Source: Puccinia triticina | Taxonomy: Eukaryota; Basidiomycota; Pucciniomycetes; Pucciniales; Pucciniaceae | Direction: 5' to 3' | Assembly: GCF_026914185.1 (NCBI RefSeq) | Contig: NC_070574.1 | Coordinates: 2,294,501 to 2,358,500 of the forward strand | Length of the DNA: 64,000 nt | Part shown: piece by piece, positions 1 through 9,461 of the stretch | How the letters are laid out: every line of letters starts with the position of its first letter | Position numbering within the stretch: the first letter of the stretch is position 1 | Notes under the pieces: model-generated | The model's database searches: none | The model's input: the letters and a program-made list of their open reading frames with translations, nothing else | What the model was told of the DNA's origin: nothing | Translations under genes and position numbers: made by a program

Positions 1-155
1 TTCGGGAGTCGGAATTATTATTCCGGGAGTCGGAATTATTATTCCGGGAGTCGGAATTATAATTCTGGGAGTCGGAAATTTAATATTGGGAGTCGGATGC
101 ATATTAATGCGGGTCGGATGTCAAAACATGGGAGTTGGTCATTTAAATCTGATAC
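1..155. repeat. GGGAGTCGG tandem words (21-bp period)
   Basis: The first about 66 bases are three direct copies of a 21-bp unit built on CGGGAGTCGGAATTATTATT. Degenerate GGGAGTCGG words continue to about 140. The same word, in both orientations, returns at 2680-2840 beyond the OTU gene, so the gene may lie between the ends of one repeat or mobile element. That is inference; no terminal duplication could be verified because the left side is cut by the window edge. Confidence 0.7.
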
Positions 156-184
156 AGCGCTGACATTTCTTTTCTTTGCCCCCC

Positions 185-1612
185 ATGTCCATCCAGTCCT
201 TGCGCCTCACCAAGAAAACCCCTGATGAAGACCTTGTTTGCGCCATAGACGACATCAAGCGCAAGCTCCTGGCCATGAATCCCGCGCAACTGGACTTTCA
301 ACTCGCCGCAATCAACCGTATCATTGAAGGCACCGGCACCGTCATTGACATCAAGCTTCCTACTGAACCTCAAAAAACGCGTGGAAGACCTAAAGGATCC
401 ACGAACAAACCCAAATCCACTCGCAGGGACCCTTCAAGCTTCGAACACCTCGAAAAGAAGCGCAAGAAAGAAGAGAAGCACGCCGAGAACGTCAAGAAGC
501 AGAAAGTTGAAGATTCAAAGCCTGCGGAGAAGACAAAGAAGAAAACGCCAGCCAAAAAACCCCAACCGCCGACAAATAAAACCACCCTGCCCCCCGCAAA
601 AACTGAAGAACCACCTAAGAAGAGGATCCTCCCAGCGCGCAAAGGAAAATCAGCCCCGCCCAAAAAAGTGGAAGAAGTCGAAGAAGTCGAAGAAGAAAAA
701 GAACCGTCGGAATTTTCAGCAAAGGAGGAATCTTCAGAAAAAGACGACACCTCAGACAATGAGAAACCAGCACCAAAGAAGAAATTCCGCCCAATCAAGG
801 CTGCCAACCAAATCCCACCCTCACCGCCCGCAGAGCCTGAAGAAAAACCCGCCCCAAAGACTAGATCACGCGCAATGAAGACCACCGTCGCCGTTTGTCC
901 TCCGCCACCGCCGCCAGGGCCTGTCTCTTGTCCGCCACCACCCCCAGGAGCCTCCAAGAAACTGCCAGTCCCCCCTCGACCCAAAGAACCACGCCAACAG
1001 CCTGCCGCCGAACCCCCTGAAGATAATTCTTTCATTCCCTCCCTCCCCTTCATCATTCAGGATAGTGTCTCGAAGGTCTCGGACGTCGACGCAGATGGAA
1101 ATTGTGGATTCCGAGCAGTGGCCTGGGCTTTGGGACGCGGACAGGACGATTACAAGCATATCCGTGACGAATTGATTGACGAAATCACCAACCGCCGCAA
1201 ATGGTATGTCCAGCACCAAATCTTCCACAATATCGACGCTTTCTTGCACCGACTCAGGGCAGCACCAGGCTTTGTGGATAGGAATAAGTGGATGTCTATG
1301 CCATCGACGGGTGAAGTCATGGCCAATGCCTTCCAGCGGCCAGTTTTTTTCTTCTCCAAAAACTGGTCTCAGACTTTCCTCCCATATTTCTGCCCCCCCA
1401 ACCAAAATCCCCCCATTTTCCTTGGTCTGGTCCAAGATCACTTTGTTCCCCTAGTCCTCAAAGTTCCATTCTTATTCCCTGCTCCCCAGCTTCTTCGCAA
1501 GGATTGGGTTTCCAAGGCTTCTCCTGAAGCTCTCCCTTGGGAGAAAAAATTCTCTGACTGTTTCAAATGTACTGCTGGGAGGAAGCTATTGACTCAAGCA
1601 ACCCATTACTAG
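185..1612 (+). CDS. OTU-domain cysteine protease-like protein, 475 aa
   Basis: The protein has a lysine/proline/glutamate-rich disordered N-terminal half (about residues 65-290, with poly-proline runs) and a C-terminal OTU domain. The OTU signature DADGNCGFRA places the catalytic Cys at residue 307 with the preceding Asp at 304, and DHFVPL places the expected His at 419. OTU enzymes cleave ubiquitin or ubiquitin-like conjugates; nothing here shows the substrate. The first ATG in frame is at 185; the frame stays open a few codons upstream but only by a TTG. No intron is needed. The reading frame is undamaged although the neighbourhood is repeats, and OTU genes are often carried by transposons, so it may belong to a mobile element instead of being a host deubiquitinase. 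Family is secure; role is not. Confidence 0.85.
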   Translation: MSIQSLRLTKKTPDEDLVCAIDDIKRKLLAMNPAQLDFQLAAINRIIEGTGTVIDIKLPTEPQKTRGRPKGSTNKPKSTRRDPSSFEHLEKKRKKEEKHAENVKKQKVEDSKPAEKTKKKTPAKKPQPPTNKTTLPPAKTEEPPKKRILPARKGKSAPPKKVEEVEEVEEEKEPSEFSAKEESSEKDDTSDNEKPAPKKKFRPIKAANQIPPSPPAEPEEKPAPKTRSRAMKTTVAVCPPPPPPGPVSCPPPPPGASKKLPVPPRPKEPRQQPAAEPPEDNSFIPSLPFIIQDSVSKVSDVDADGNCGFRAVAWALGRGQDDYKHIRDELIDEITNRRKWYVQHQIFHNIDAFLHRLRAAPGFVDRNKWMSMPSTGEVMANAFQRPVFFFSKNWSQTFLPYFCPPNQNPPIFLGLVQDHFVPLVLKVPFLFPAPQLLRKDWVSKASPEALPWEKKFSDCFKCTAGRKLLTQATHY

Positions 1613-2015
1613 TTGTATTTTCTTTTATCTTTTGTTAGTTTTTCTCTTTCTTAGTCATTTATTCTTATTTTCTGCTGTCTTTCTCCCCCCCCCCTCCGAA
1701 ATGATTTAAGTTGTTGGAGAATCTTATGAAGTTATAATGACATGTTTGAATCAGTGCTGTGAAATTTTGGGGCACTTGGGGGCACTACAGCATTAGCACA
1801 CCTCAGGGAGACCCTGTGTACCCGCGGGGTAGTTATTTATTCATATTGTGTATAGTCGTAGTTTTCTTCCTCTGCGCGGTCCTACGCCGTTAGGAATATT
1901 TTTACGGTCTGTATCGGTAATTGTAGATATGAGGGCGGGGAATCTTTTGAGCGTCTTCCGTTTTTTTATATCTCTTCTTGATCAGAAGATATAGAGGGTT
2001 CAAGTGAGGATAAGT
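1613..2015. other. 3' flank of the OTU gene, non-coding
   Basis: No gene is seen. The stretch is T-rich just after the stop, as expected of a 3' UTR. Bases 1791-1820 are an inverted copy of 2208-2236 (CTCAGGGAGACCCTGTGTA against its complement), so the downstream tandem repeat is represented once here in the opposite orientation. Confidence 0.6.
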
Positions 2016-2660
2016 AGTAGGAAATCCGCCAAATCTGCCCCCCCGGCTACACAGGGTCTCCCTGAGGTGTTCTAATGCCGTGAAGATTAAAATATGCTCT
2101 AGAGAGTGTATTTATGTTGCAGAAAAATTTTGGGGGCATTTGGGTCACCGTATCTCAGGACATGGCGCATTGCGTTAGTAGGAAATCCGCCAAATCCGCC
2201 CCCGGCTACACAGGGTCTCCCTGAGGTGTGCTAATGCCGTGAAGCTTAAAATATGCTCTGGAGAGTGTATTTATGTGGCAGAAAAAATCTGGGGGTGTTT
2301 GGAGCACCATAGCTCAGGATGTGGCGGATTGCGTCAGTAGGAAATCAGCCAAATCCGCCCCGCAGCTACAAATGGTCTCCCTGAGGTGTGCCAATGCCGT
2401 GACGCTGAGTATATGTTTAAAAAAGTTTGTTTTTATGGCAGAAAAAAAATTGGTGGCTTTTGGAGTACTGTAGCTAAGGCTTTGGCGGATTTCCTTAGTA
2501 GGAAATCCGCCAAATTAGCCCCCTGGCTATTTAAGGCTTTTCTGAGGGTTCAGACTCACGTACATCTCATCATAATTTCTAGAAAATGTATTTATATTGC
2601 TGTAAAAATATGGGCGCGTTTGGGTGCTCCAGTGGCGAGATATGAATATTTCTATGTTTT
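2016..2660. repeat. 160-bp tandem repeat, four copies
   Basis: The word AGTAGGAAATCCGCCAAAT begins at 2016, 2177, 2336 and 2497 (the 2336 copy reads AATCAGCC), spacings of 161, 159 and 161 bp. Each unit also carries a CAGGGTCTCCCTGAGG palindrome and a TATTTATG segment. Copies diverge toward the right end. Short open frames here shift with each unit and are not convincing genes. Confidence 0.8.
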
Positions 2661-2679
2661 CTGGGATTTTTGGGAAATT

Positions 2680-2845
2680 AAATGTCCGACTCCCTTTTCA
2701 TATTTGTATTTTTGACTTCCGACTCCCAAAAAATCCCGGGGTCAATTTTTGGTCCTGGTGACCCGGGGAGGACGTCATTTTGGGGTCCCCAGGACGTAAA
2801 CCCATTTTGGGAGTCGGAAGTCGAAATATTGGGAGTCGATTAATC
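2680..2845. repeat. Inverted and direct GGGAGTCGG words
   Basis: CCGACTCCC occurs near 2686 and 2719 and GGGAGTCGG near 2809 and 2832, on either side of a GGTCCTGG...CCCCAGGAC dyad. These match the repeat words at the left edge of the window and bracket the OTU gene and its tandem repeat. Confidence 0.55.
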
Positions 2846-2856
2846 AAGCCCCTTTT

Positions 2857-3356
2857 TTTATTTCATTTCATAATCATTCTTAGGAACCTATTTTCCAGCC
2901 CTGTAGCCAATCTCATGAGTTATAGGCTGTGGCCTGAGCTTCTGCATTCAAAAATGTGGTACCAAAAGCATTAGATGACCCACTGTACATCTTGCCAGAT
3001 TTTTAAAAAGTTATTGATAAAGGCCTTAAAATTGGCTCTAAAGTTTTATTTTTATCCTATTGTGAACCCCCTTATTCGAGGGGAGACGCCGTCCCGCAGG
3101 GACCCTCAGAAGGAGAGACTTATGCGCTATGTTGACCCTGTGGCAGCAGAGAATTAGAAAAATGATGTTTTTCAATCCTCTCTGGATGCACCATTTGTCA
3201 CCAGGTAACAAAATTTTGGGGGAGCAAAATGTGCACAACATCATGGAGTTTCTTGTACATATTTTACAAATTTTTTGGGGCCTTGGGTGCCCCATGAAGT
3301 CCTTTTAAGTGTCCACTTCTTTGTGCATTCCACATTTTGCACTGTACAGAATCTGA
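2857..3356. repeat. Dispersed repeat, also found at 5208 and 58110
   Basis: Bases 2857-2970 (containing CATAATCATTCTTAGGAACC) recur in direct orientation at 5208-5330. Bases 2980-3075 are the right half of the TA-flanked MITE described at 6551, 32677 and 58417. Bases 3095-3356 recur inverted at about 58110-58410. No coding potential is supported. Confidence 0.75.
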
Positions 3357-3376
3357 AATTCACAATGTTACAACTA

Positions 3377-3687
3377 CTAGAGGCCAAGGCGGTTTTGCCG
3401 CTGCAAATTCAATGACCATCCTGCCTCTTTCAATTACCCCCCCCCCCCCCCCTTGAAAGGCTAGCCATATTAGACAGGCAAAAATGATTTTAAATTTGGC
3501 TAAGTAGGCTGTTGTGAAGCATCTCCCATTCCCTGCTAAGGAAAACACACTCCATTGCATCCCATGCATTCAACAAATACATATTTCTCATTCAAATCAA
3601 TTTCATGCAAAGAAATTGGATTGCACAATTCTTTAATTAATCTGACTAAGTCAAGCCCTGATGTTTCTGTGAGACTGCTTAATATAT
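3377..3687 (-). mobile_element. Helitron 3' terminal fragment
   Basis: Read on the minus strand, this ends GCGGCAAAACCGCC, then CTTGGCCT, then CTAG (plus-strand 3377-3380), next to an A on the plus strand. The hairpin about 8 nt before CTAG is the Helitron 3' signature. Bases 3395-3685 match 43615-43905 closely, including a poly-C run of different length. The corresponding 5' end was not found, because later insertions (3688 onward) break the element. Confidence 0.65.
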
Positions 3688-5175
3688 CGGACCTACTTCA
3701 CGCAGCAGCGGAAAACTCTTTGCGCACAGAATTGACCGTCCCCCAACGTTGAGCCCGCTGTGCGCGCAAGCCAAAAAATACTTTGCGCACAGTGACTTCC
3801 CCCAAAAGAAGGAGGTGATTTTTCCGCATTTTTTCTCGATTGATCAAAAGAGGGGGTCTTACTTGCCCCCTCCAAAAAATATTGGATTTTTTGAAGGCGT
3901 CCTTGTGATGCAAAAAGGAATCATAATATTAATCCAAAAAAAAGGCACCCGCTACCCCAATAGCCCACCCCAGGGAATTCGTACCTGCTGTAAAACTTAA
4001 GTGGTCGGGTACCCAGCCCCTCGAAAAGAAAGTTCGAGGGGCAGCAGCTCCGGGCCCGGCTATCCCCCAGCCGCCGTGCCAATGGCTGGCACAGGCCATC
4101 GAGCGGAGTTGCACACTCCCCCAATGACCGGCCAGCACATGCGGTGCCACATATGTGGCACAAATTACCGGTCATCAAGGGGATTATGTACTCCTCTCAA
4201 TGGCCAATCTATCCCGGTCATCGAGTGAAGTACATACTTCCCTCAATGACCGGGTCCATGCCGGTCATCGAGAGGAGTAAATCCTTCCCTCGATGACCGG
4301 GTCCGTTCTGGTCATCAAGAGGAATGTTCACTCCTCTTGACTACCGGAGCTTGGTGACCTGGTTGCTCTGGTTGGCAAGAGGAGTGAACACTCCCCTTGA
4401 TGACCGGAACGGACTCTGTCATCGAGGGAAGGATGTACTCCTCTCGATGGACGCCCTGTTCCGACCAGACGCCCTGTTCCGACCATCGAGAGGAGTGCAC
4501 TCCCCTGGGTGACCTGATTACTCCGGTCGTCGAGAGGAGTGAACATTCCTCTCGATGACCGGAATGGACCCGGTCATTGAGGGAAGGATGTACTCCTCTT
4601 GATGACCGGCATGGAACCGGTCATCAAGGGAAGTATGTACTCCACTTGATGACCGGGATAGATTGGCCATTGAGAGGAGTACATAATCCCCTCGATGACC
4701 GGTAATTTGTGCCACATGCACGCATGTGCTGGCCGGTCATTGGGGGAGTGTGCAACTCCGCTTGATGGCCTGTGCCGGCCATCGGCACAGTGGCTGGGGG
4801 ATAGCCGGGCCCAGAGCTGCTGCCCCTCAAACTTTCTTTCCAAGGGGCTAAGTACCCACCACTTAAGTTTTACAGCAGGTACAAATGCCCCGGGGTGAGC
4901 TATCGGGGTAGCGTGTGCCTTTTTTTTGGATTAATATTATGATTTTTTTTTGCATCACAAGGACACCTTCAAAAAATCCAATATTTTTTGGAGGGGGCAA
5001 GTAAGACCCCCTCTTTTGATCCATCGAAAAAAAATCCGGAAAAATCACCTCCTTCTTTCGGGGGAAGTCACTGTGCGCAAACTATTTTTTGGCTTGCGCG
5101 CACAGCGTGCTCGACATCGGGGGACGGTTGATTCTGTGCGCAAAGAGTTTTCCGCTGCTGCGCGAAGTAGGTCCG
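3688..5175. mobile_element. Foldback (long-TIR) element, 1.49 kb
   Basis: The outer ends are inverted copies: the left begins CGGACCTACTTCACGCAGCA, and the right is its near-perfect complement ending GTAGGTCCG at 5175. The inverted arms run about 500 bp with scattered differences and enclose an array of GATGACCGG palindromic units. There is no transposase. The related sequence at 43880-43930 lacks the element: 'GCTTAATATAT' there runs on to 'TTAAAAAAAATCC', so it acts as an approximate empty site. A clean target duplication is not seen; about 13 bp seem lost at the junction. Confidence 0.8.
4130..4740. repeat. GATGACCGG palindromic array A
   Basis: Head-to-head units made of CCGGTCATCGAGAGGAGT and its complement, about 50-60 bp each, fill the middle of the foldback element. 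Related arrays lie at 44895, 47785, 50425 and 51415. Open frames through it are periodic on both strands and not coding. Confidence 0.85.
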
Positions 5176-5207
5176 AAAAAAAATCCACATTTTTCATTTT
5201 TTTATTT

Positions 5208-5332
5208 TTACTTTTTTTTATTTCATAATCATTCTTAGGAACCTATTTTCCACCCCTGTAGCCAATCTGATGACTTAAAGGCTGTGGTTTGAGCTTCTGT
5301 ATTCAAAAATGTGGTGCCAAAAACATTAGTTG
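5208..5332. repeat. Second copy of the 2857 repeat, interrupted by an LTR
   Basis: This matches 2857-2980 and then stops at the 5-bp sequence AGTTG (5328-5332). The expected continuation (CCACTGTAC...) resumes at 6429 after the solo LTR. The uninterrupted copy at 2980 therefore shows the pre-insertion arrangement. Confidence 0.8.
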
Positions 5333-6423
5333 TGTCAGGCGCGGTGATGCCAAGAGTAATATTACTCCTCTAGCTACACCGGCGACAGAGCACGGTGCGA
5401 TGTAGCGCGCAGCAAATGCGGGGTAGAAGTACGAAATAGCTTAAACAAGCTATTTCTAATGAACCAAAAAAGTAGGTAAACGGAGGGGCCAGGGGCGCCT
5501 GGGGTGTTTTAGTGCCCTCCGCAGTTCATACAGGGCCTGCGCACGAGATGCGCAGGGGTTTTTAAGGCCTGTGACGTCTGGGGCCCTTGAAAAGGGGGTG
5601 ATTGCGCGATAAATCGCTCCCAGGATAGTACTAGGGATAGAAATCCCGGTAGAAAGACAAAAAAAACGCAAACTTACTGTTTTAAGGTAGGTTTGCGGGA
5701 AAAAAAGCGATTGATTCCGAAGAAACCGTAATTGGAGCTAGGTCAGAAGGCGCGCTGGTCGGATAGGACGAGGGCGAGTCTGGCGAGGCTGCGAGTCGGT
5801 TATAAAGGTATCTGAGGGGCCTTCCTTCGCCCAAAGGCCCTTGTTTAAATATCCGAGCTACAACCGGTAGGGTTGTAGCTTTTCTTGCACAGGCTTCCTC
5901 GGGTTCTCGGCCGGAGGAAGCGTGCTTCTGACAAGAGTGACGGGAGTGAAGGGGGATTCTATTGGTCCCTTCACTCCCGTTCGTTTTCTATTTGTCATAA
6001 GATCCATTTGCTATTCCTCGGCTCGAGCAATAGCGTGATCAGTTGTTTAATCGTCGGCCGGGGGAGGAGGAATGGTATAGTTCTGTTTCTCTCCTCCCCG
6101 GCCGAAGTCTTCTATTTCTCATGGGGACTACTCTCGGTTTAGTATTCTCCTGAGATTATCTGACGGCCCGTTCTCTTGGCTTGAGAACGGGTTTGAACTA
6201 ATGTTCTTTCTCTTGCCGATTCTTCGGCCGGAGCTTTGTTTTCCTTACTCGTCTAAGGAATCTTTATTTTTATGTACGCGGCGCTCTGCGCCGCAGTTAG
6301 GTCTTTTTACCAGAAAGAACCATATTTTGTACGTGGCGCTCTGCGCCGCTATTATTACATACAATTTTTGTTATGCTACAATAGTTAGCCGGGCTCTAAC
6401 TTATTATAGTAGCCCGGCTGACA
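5333..6423. mobile_element. Solo LTR, 1,091 bp, target duplication AGTTG
   Basis: The element begins TGTCAGGC and ends GGCTGACA, flanked by AGTTG at 5328-5332 and 6424-6428. It interrupts a repeat whose intact copy is at 2980. No internal retroelement genes are present, so it is a solo LTR left by recombination. It is unusually rich in perfect hairpins: for example near 5536 (CTGCGCA/TGCGCAG), 5669, 5857, 5939 (ACGGGAGTGAAGG/CCTTCACTCCCGT), 6055, 6166 and 6390. The superfamily is not shown by the sequence; a 5-bp duplication suits Ty1 or Ty3. Confidence 0.9.
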
Positions 6424-6550
6424 AGTTGACCCACTGTACAAGATTGAGTGTCCCTTGACAATCAGAGAAACTTCTTCATTTTTACAAAAGTTGTTCATAA
6501 AGGGCTTAAAATTGGCTCTAAAGTTTTATTTTTATCCTATTGTGAAAATA

Positions 6551-6750
6551 GGGGGGTTCACATTAGGATAAAAATAAAACTTTAAAGCCAATTTTAAACC
6601 CTTTATGAACATAATTTTAAAATTTTGGCAAGATGTCCAGAAAAAGGTGTGACTGTTCAATCAGTGCAACTTATCAACTTTCTAAAAATATGTTCATAAA
6701 TGGGTTAAAATGGGTCCTAAAGTTTTACAAATTTTAATTGTGAACCTCCC
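6551..6750. mobile_element. MITE with TA target duplication (copy 1)
   Basis: The 200-bp element begins GGGGGGTTCACATTAGGATA and ends with the approximate complement (TGTGAACCTCCC), flanked by TA on each side. Better preserved copies lie at 58417-58617 and 32677-32870, and right halves at 2980-3075 and 6440-6545. TA duplication and long inverted ends suggest a Tc1/mariner-type non-autonomous element (inference). Confidence 0.8.
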
Positions 6751-6752
6751 TA

Positions 6753-7600
6753 ATAGAGGGACTTGGTTAAGTTAGCTGTTAATCTGGGATGCGCGCAACC
6801 GATTCAAAATTCCTTGCGCGCGCCTGTTACAATCTTGCATCTGAGCTAAACTCGGGGGACAACAACCCAAGGGTTTTGTCTAACTTAACAAAGTCCCTCC
6901 TCTGCGGGGCTGAGTGGGGAGCAGAGTGCCGCCGACCGCAGGGAGGGACTTAGACCCAAAGCGGGAGTGCTTGCCTGAGACCATCAGGCAAAATCCTGGT
7001 TCAACTTTGAGAGCCTGTAGCTTGCTCGTTATGCGAGCTACATATGAGGTCCCAAGCATCGACAGATGCACCTGCACCTCATCTTCCTTCCTGTCAGCTC
7101 AGATTTTCAAAGGAAAAAGTATAGCAGACAAGCAAAGCCAAAATAAGAGAAACAAAAACTTGACCCGCACAGGCCTGCGGGGCCAGGCACCGCCTGTGAA
7201 GACCGCCGTCTTGAGTCTGGGTGGGCTTTGCAAAAATTTATCAAAAAAAAACTTGGAAAATGTGATGTTGATGTGATGAGCTCAAAAAATCAACAAAGTA
7301 TAAAGCAGCTTAAGTTCCGATAATGGGGGGGGGGGGGCAGCGTTGAAGCTGCAGGCTACAAAATTCAAAGAGTGATTTTCCATCACTTTTTGGTGGGTGG
7401 TCTCCCACCCAAACAGTCGCTTTAGCCGTAAGTCCCTCCCTGCGGGAGGGGTGGCTTTGCCACCAGCCAAACTTAAGCTCCACCCAAATGAGTCACCCCC
7501 CGGACCACCACCCGAACTCCGAACTCCGACCTCCCGCATGGGGAGGGACTTTGATAAGTTAGGGGTTTTGTCACCTGAGTTAAAGTCGGCTGCTCGGAAG
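6753..7600. repeat. AAGTCCCTCC / GGAGGGACTT inverted words
   Basis: AAGTCCCTCC (6891-6900) faces GGAGGGACTT (6942-6951), another pair lies at 7430-7441 and 7542-7552, and a half-site is at 6756. The same inverted word recurs at 44183, 44779, 57873, 58368 and 63495. Open frames crossing the region change register at each palindrome and are not accepted as genes. Confidence 0.6.
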
Positions 7601-7629
7601 CCAAGCCAAAATCGGACCACTGTATGACC

Positions 7630-8010
7630 AACGAAAAGATAACTTCGGCCGGTGGTCAGCCGAGGGACCATCGGCCCACACCAACCGATGGGTGTCAGCT
7701 CGGTTGAAGTTTCAACTGAGAATCGGTTGTGGGAGACCGATGATTCTGAATCAGCCTGTTGTTGGCCATAATTGGCAGTTCTGATGGCCCCGATCGACTC
7801 AGAACATGCTCTGACGTCTTCATCATTCATTGAACGGGCCGGGCTAGAGCTGGCCCCATCAGTGACAAACATGCGAATATCGACGTCTCCTTCTCGGTTG
7901 GTTTGACTCGGAAACCAGATGATGCAACGAGCTCCCGAGCCGGAGGAGAGTCTTTTTAGCACGTCACTTCTCATTTGATTCTCTGCCGGGAGCTTGGATG
8001 CATAAATCAT
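7630..8010 (-). CDS. Unidentified open frame, possible gene fragment
   Basis: From an ATG at 8010 the minus strand reads about 125 codons with balanced codon use and no low-complexity sequence. It then runs into the AAGTCCCTCC repeat region, where the frame continues only by chance. No domain is recognised. It sits about 300 bp upstream of, and divergent from, the secreted-protein gene. The plus strand also has a short frame (8035-8181) opposite its start, so the coding strand is uncertain. Confidence 0.25.
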
Positions 8011-8177
8011 AAAGCTGACTATTGCCTATGTTGACATGGACACCGGAGGCTTCGTCGGGCACTTGGTACTGATTCAAGGGGATGCGGATCTGGGCAACCG
8101 ATGCACCCTTTTTGTACCGTTGCTGCTTGTGCAGCTGGCCTCCGTGGACAAGCTAGAGAAGGCGCCGTTCTCGCGAC

Positions 8178-8184
8178 TATAAAA
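8178..8184 (+). promoter_or_regulatory. TATA box of the secreted-protein gene
   Basis: TATAAAA lies 131 bp before the start codon at 8315. Transcription would begin about 30 bp downstream, giving a leader of about 100 nt that is A/C-rich as expected. Confidence 0.55.
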
Positions 8185-8314
8185 GGACGACTGATGCCCC
8201 GCTTTCATGATCTCGTCATCCACATCTATCACTACCAAAAATCTCGAACCAACAAACGCAAATCCCTTTAAAAACTTCTTTGAAAAATTATCTCTATCAT
8301 CTCTTACTTTCAAA

Positions 8315-8763
8315 ATGAAGTTCACGGTCACTTTGCTTGTAGGTATAACAAACCTCTGTTCAGTTCAAAGCAAAACAAGCAACCCCGGAAACTTTTTATG
8401 TAATCTTGACAAGGATAAGCCACAGGGAACTTGCACCCTCAAAAGAATAGACCGAGGAGAAGTCACCTACTTTTGTAAATCTTTCTTCCCTCATATTCAT
8501 CCAGCAGGTAAAGATTTTGATTGATATAAGGGAATCTAACCATTCTTCTTTCCCTTTACTCCCGGACAGTCAACAAGGCAAATTCTATGGGTAATAATCA
8601 GTTTAGCTGCGTGCATGGTGTGACAGTCAATGGGGCTTATCCAACGGGTGTTGACTGTTGTCGTAAGGACCAAATTAAGCCTGTGGTTCGTAGCAATTTT
8701 GTTGATTCTGCTAAAAGCTCTATTTCAGAAAGAAATCTGATTTGTAAATCCTGCCCTCTTTGA
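8315..8763 (+). CDS. Small secreted cysteine-rich protein (effector-like), two exons
   Basis: Exon 1 is 8315-8507 and exon 2 is 8570-8763. The 62-bp intron (8508-8569) starts GTAAAG, ends ACAG and has a CTAAC branch site, and joining keeps the frame for 128 residues. The first about 19 residues form a signal peptide (hydrophobic TVTLLVG, cleavage likely after VQS). Nine cysteines are at 15, 29, 40, 54, 78, 94, 95, 123 and 126; eight lie in the mature part. Small size, secretion and paired cysteines fit a plant-pathogen effector or apoplastic protein, but no family is recognised. Just after the stop the -1 frame stays open from 8748 to a TAG at 8874-8876 with a further cysteine, so a second small intron or an indel in the A-rich tract near 8764-8773 may give a longer natural product. 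Confidence 0.75.
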
Positions 8764-8879
8764 AACAAAAAAAGGCCCCCACTGGTGGCGGTGGTGTAAA
8801 TTCCAAGGGGGTGGATGATACTACATATAAAAAACTCTGTTCAGATGCTAATTTCAAGGTGGATAACTCCAAATAGACA

Positions 8880-9314
8880 TCTGCCCCCCCAGGCCCACAA
8901 AATATGTTGAGAGCCTCAGAATGCTGAGATAGTGTATTAGCATTTCCTTATGCATTATGCTTCTAATCTATACACCCACAACTTAGCCTATATTGTACAT
9001 GTATATAGTCTAGTTGTTTCCCCTCACTGTGATCCTCACTGAATGATGATCATACTTTGACTCATTGTGCTGGGAATTTGTCCTTGACATCTTGTAAAAC
9101 TTCTCTTAGTCTTGTGTCACCCAAGTTACCCTCAACACAGAAATGGTTCAGTTATCCATGCAAATTTAATATTAGTTAGAATTGAAATATTCAGAGAGTT
9201 TTATCAGAAATCCAATGAAGCAACACAGGAGCTTTCTCAGAACTCCCATGCAATTTTGATTGATAATAATAGTCAATAATCCATGAAGATTTTTTCTTCA
9301 AATTTTACAGTGAT
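8880..9314. other. Downstream flank of the secreted-protein gene
   Basis: AT-rich sequence with no coding signal. It probably contains the 3' UTR and intergenic DNA. Confidence 0.5.
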
Positions 9315-9461
9315 TGTCAGCCTTAGAGTCAGCACAGCCAAACTAAAGTCTGCCTTTTCTACCTTTTTACATATGAATTACTTCATATTGTTTTCAAATT
9401 GAGAGATATCCTTGTTGAGACTTCATATTCTGTTTCCCCATGCAATTTCAACCCTAGTTAC
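9315..9461 (+). repeat. 5' fragment of the TGTCAGCC LTR
   Basis: It begins TGTCAGCCTTAGAGTCA and runs to AACCCTAGTTA, matching the first about 150 bp of the complete solo LTR at 42662-43629 and the inverted fragment ending at about 47453. The rest of the LTR is missing. Confidence 0.7.

Noticed and set aside
370..1441. Long minus-strand frames opposite the OTU gene
   Set aside because: Shadow frames of a biased plus-strand coding sequence; the plus frame has the OTU catalytic motifs.
4130..4740. CRISPR array
   Set aside because: Units are palindromic throughout with no unique spacers, in eukaryotic DNA and without cas genes.
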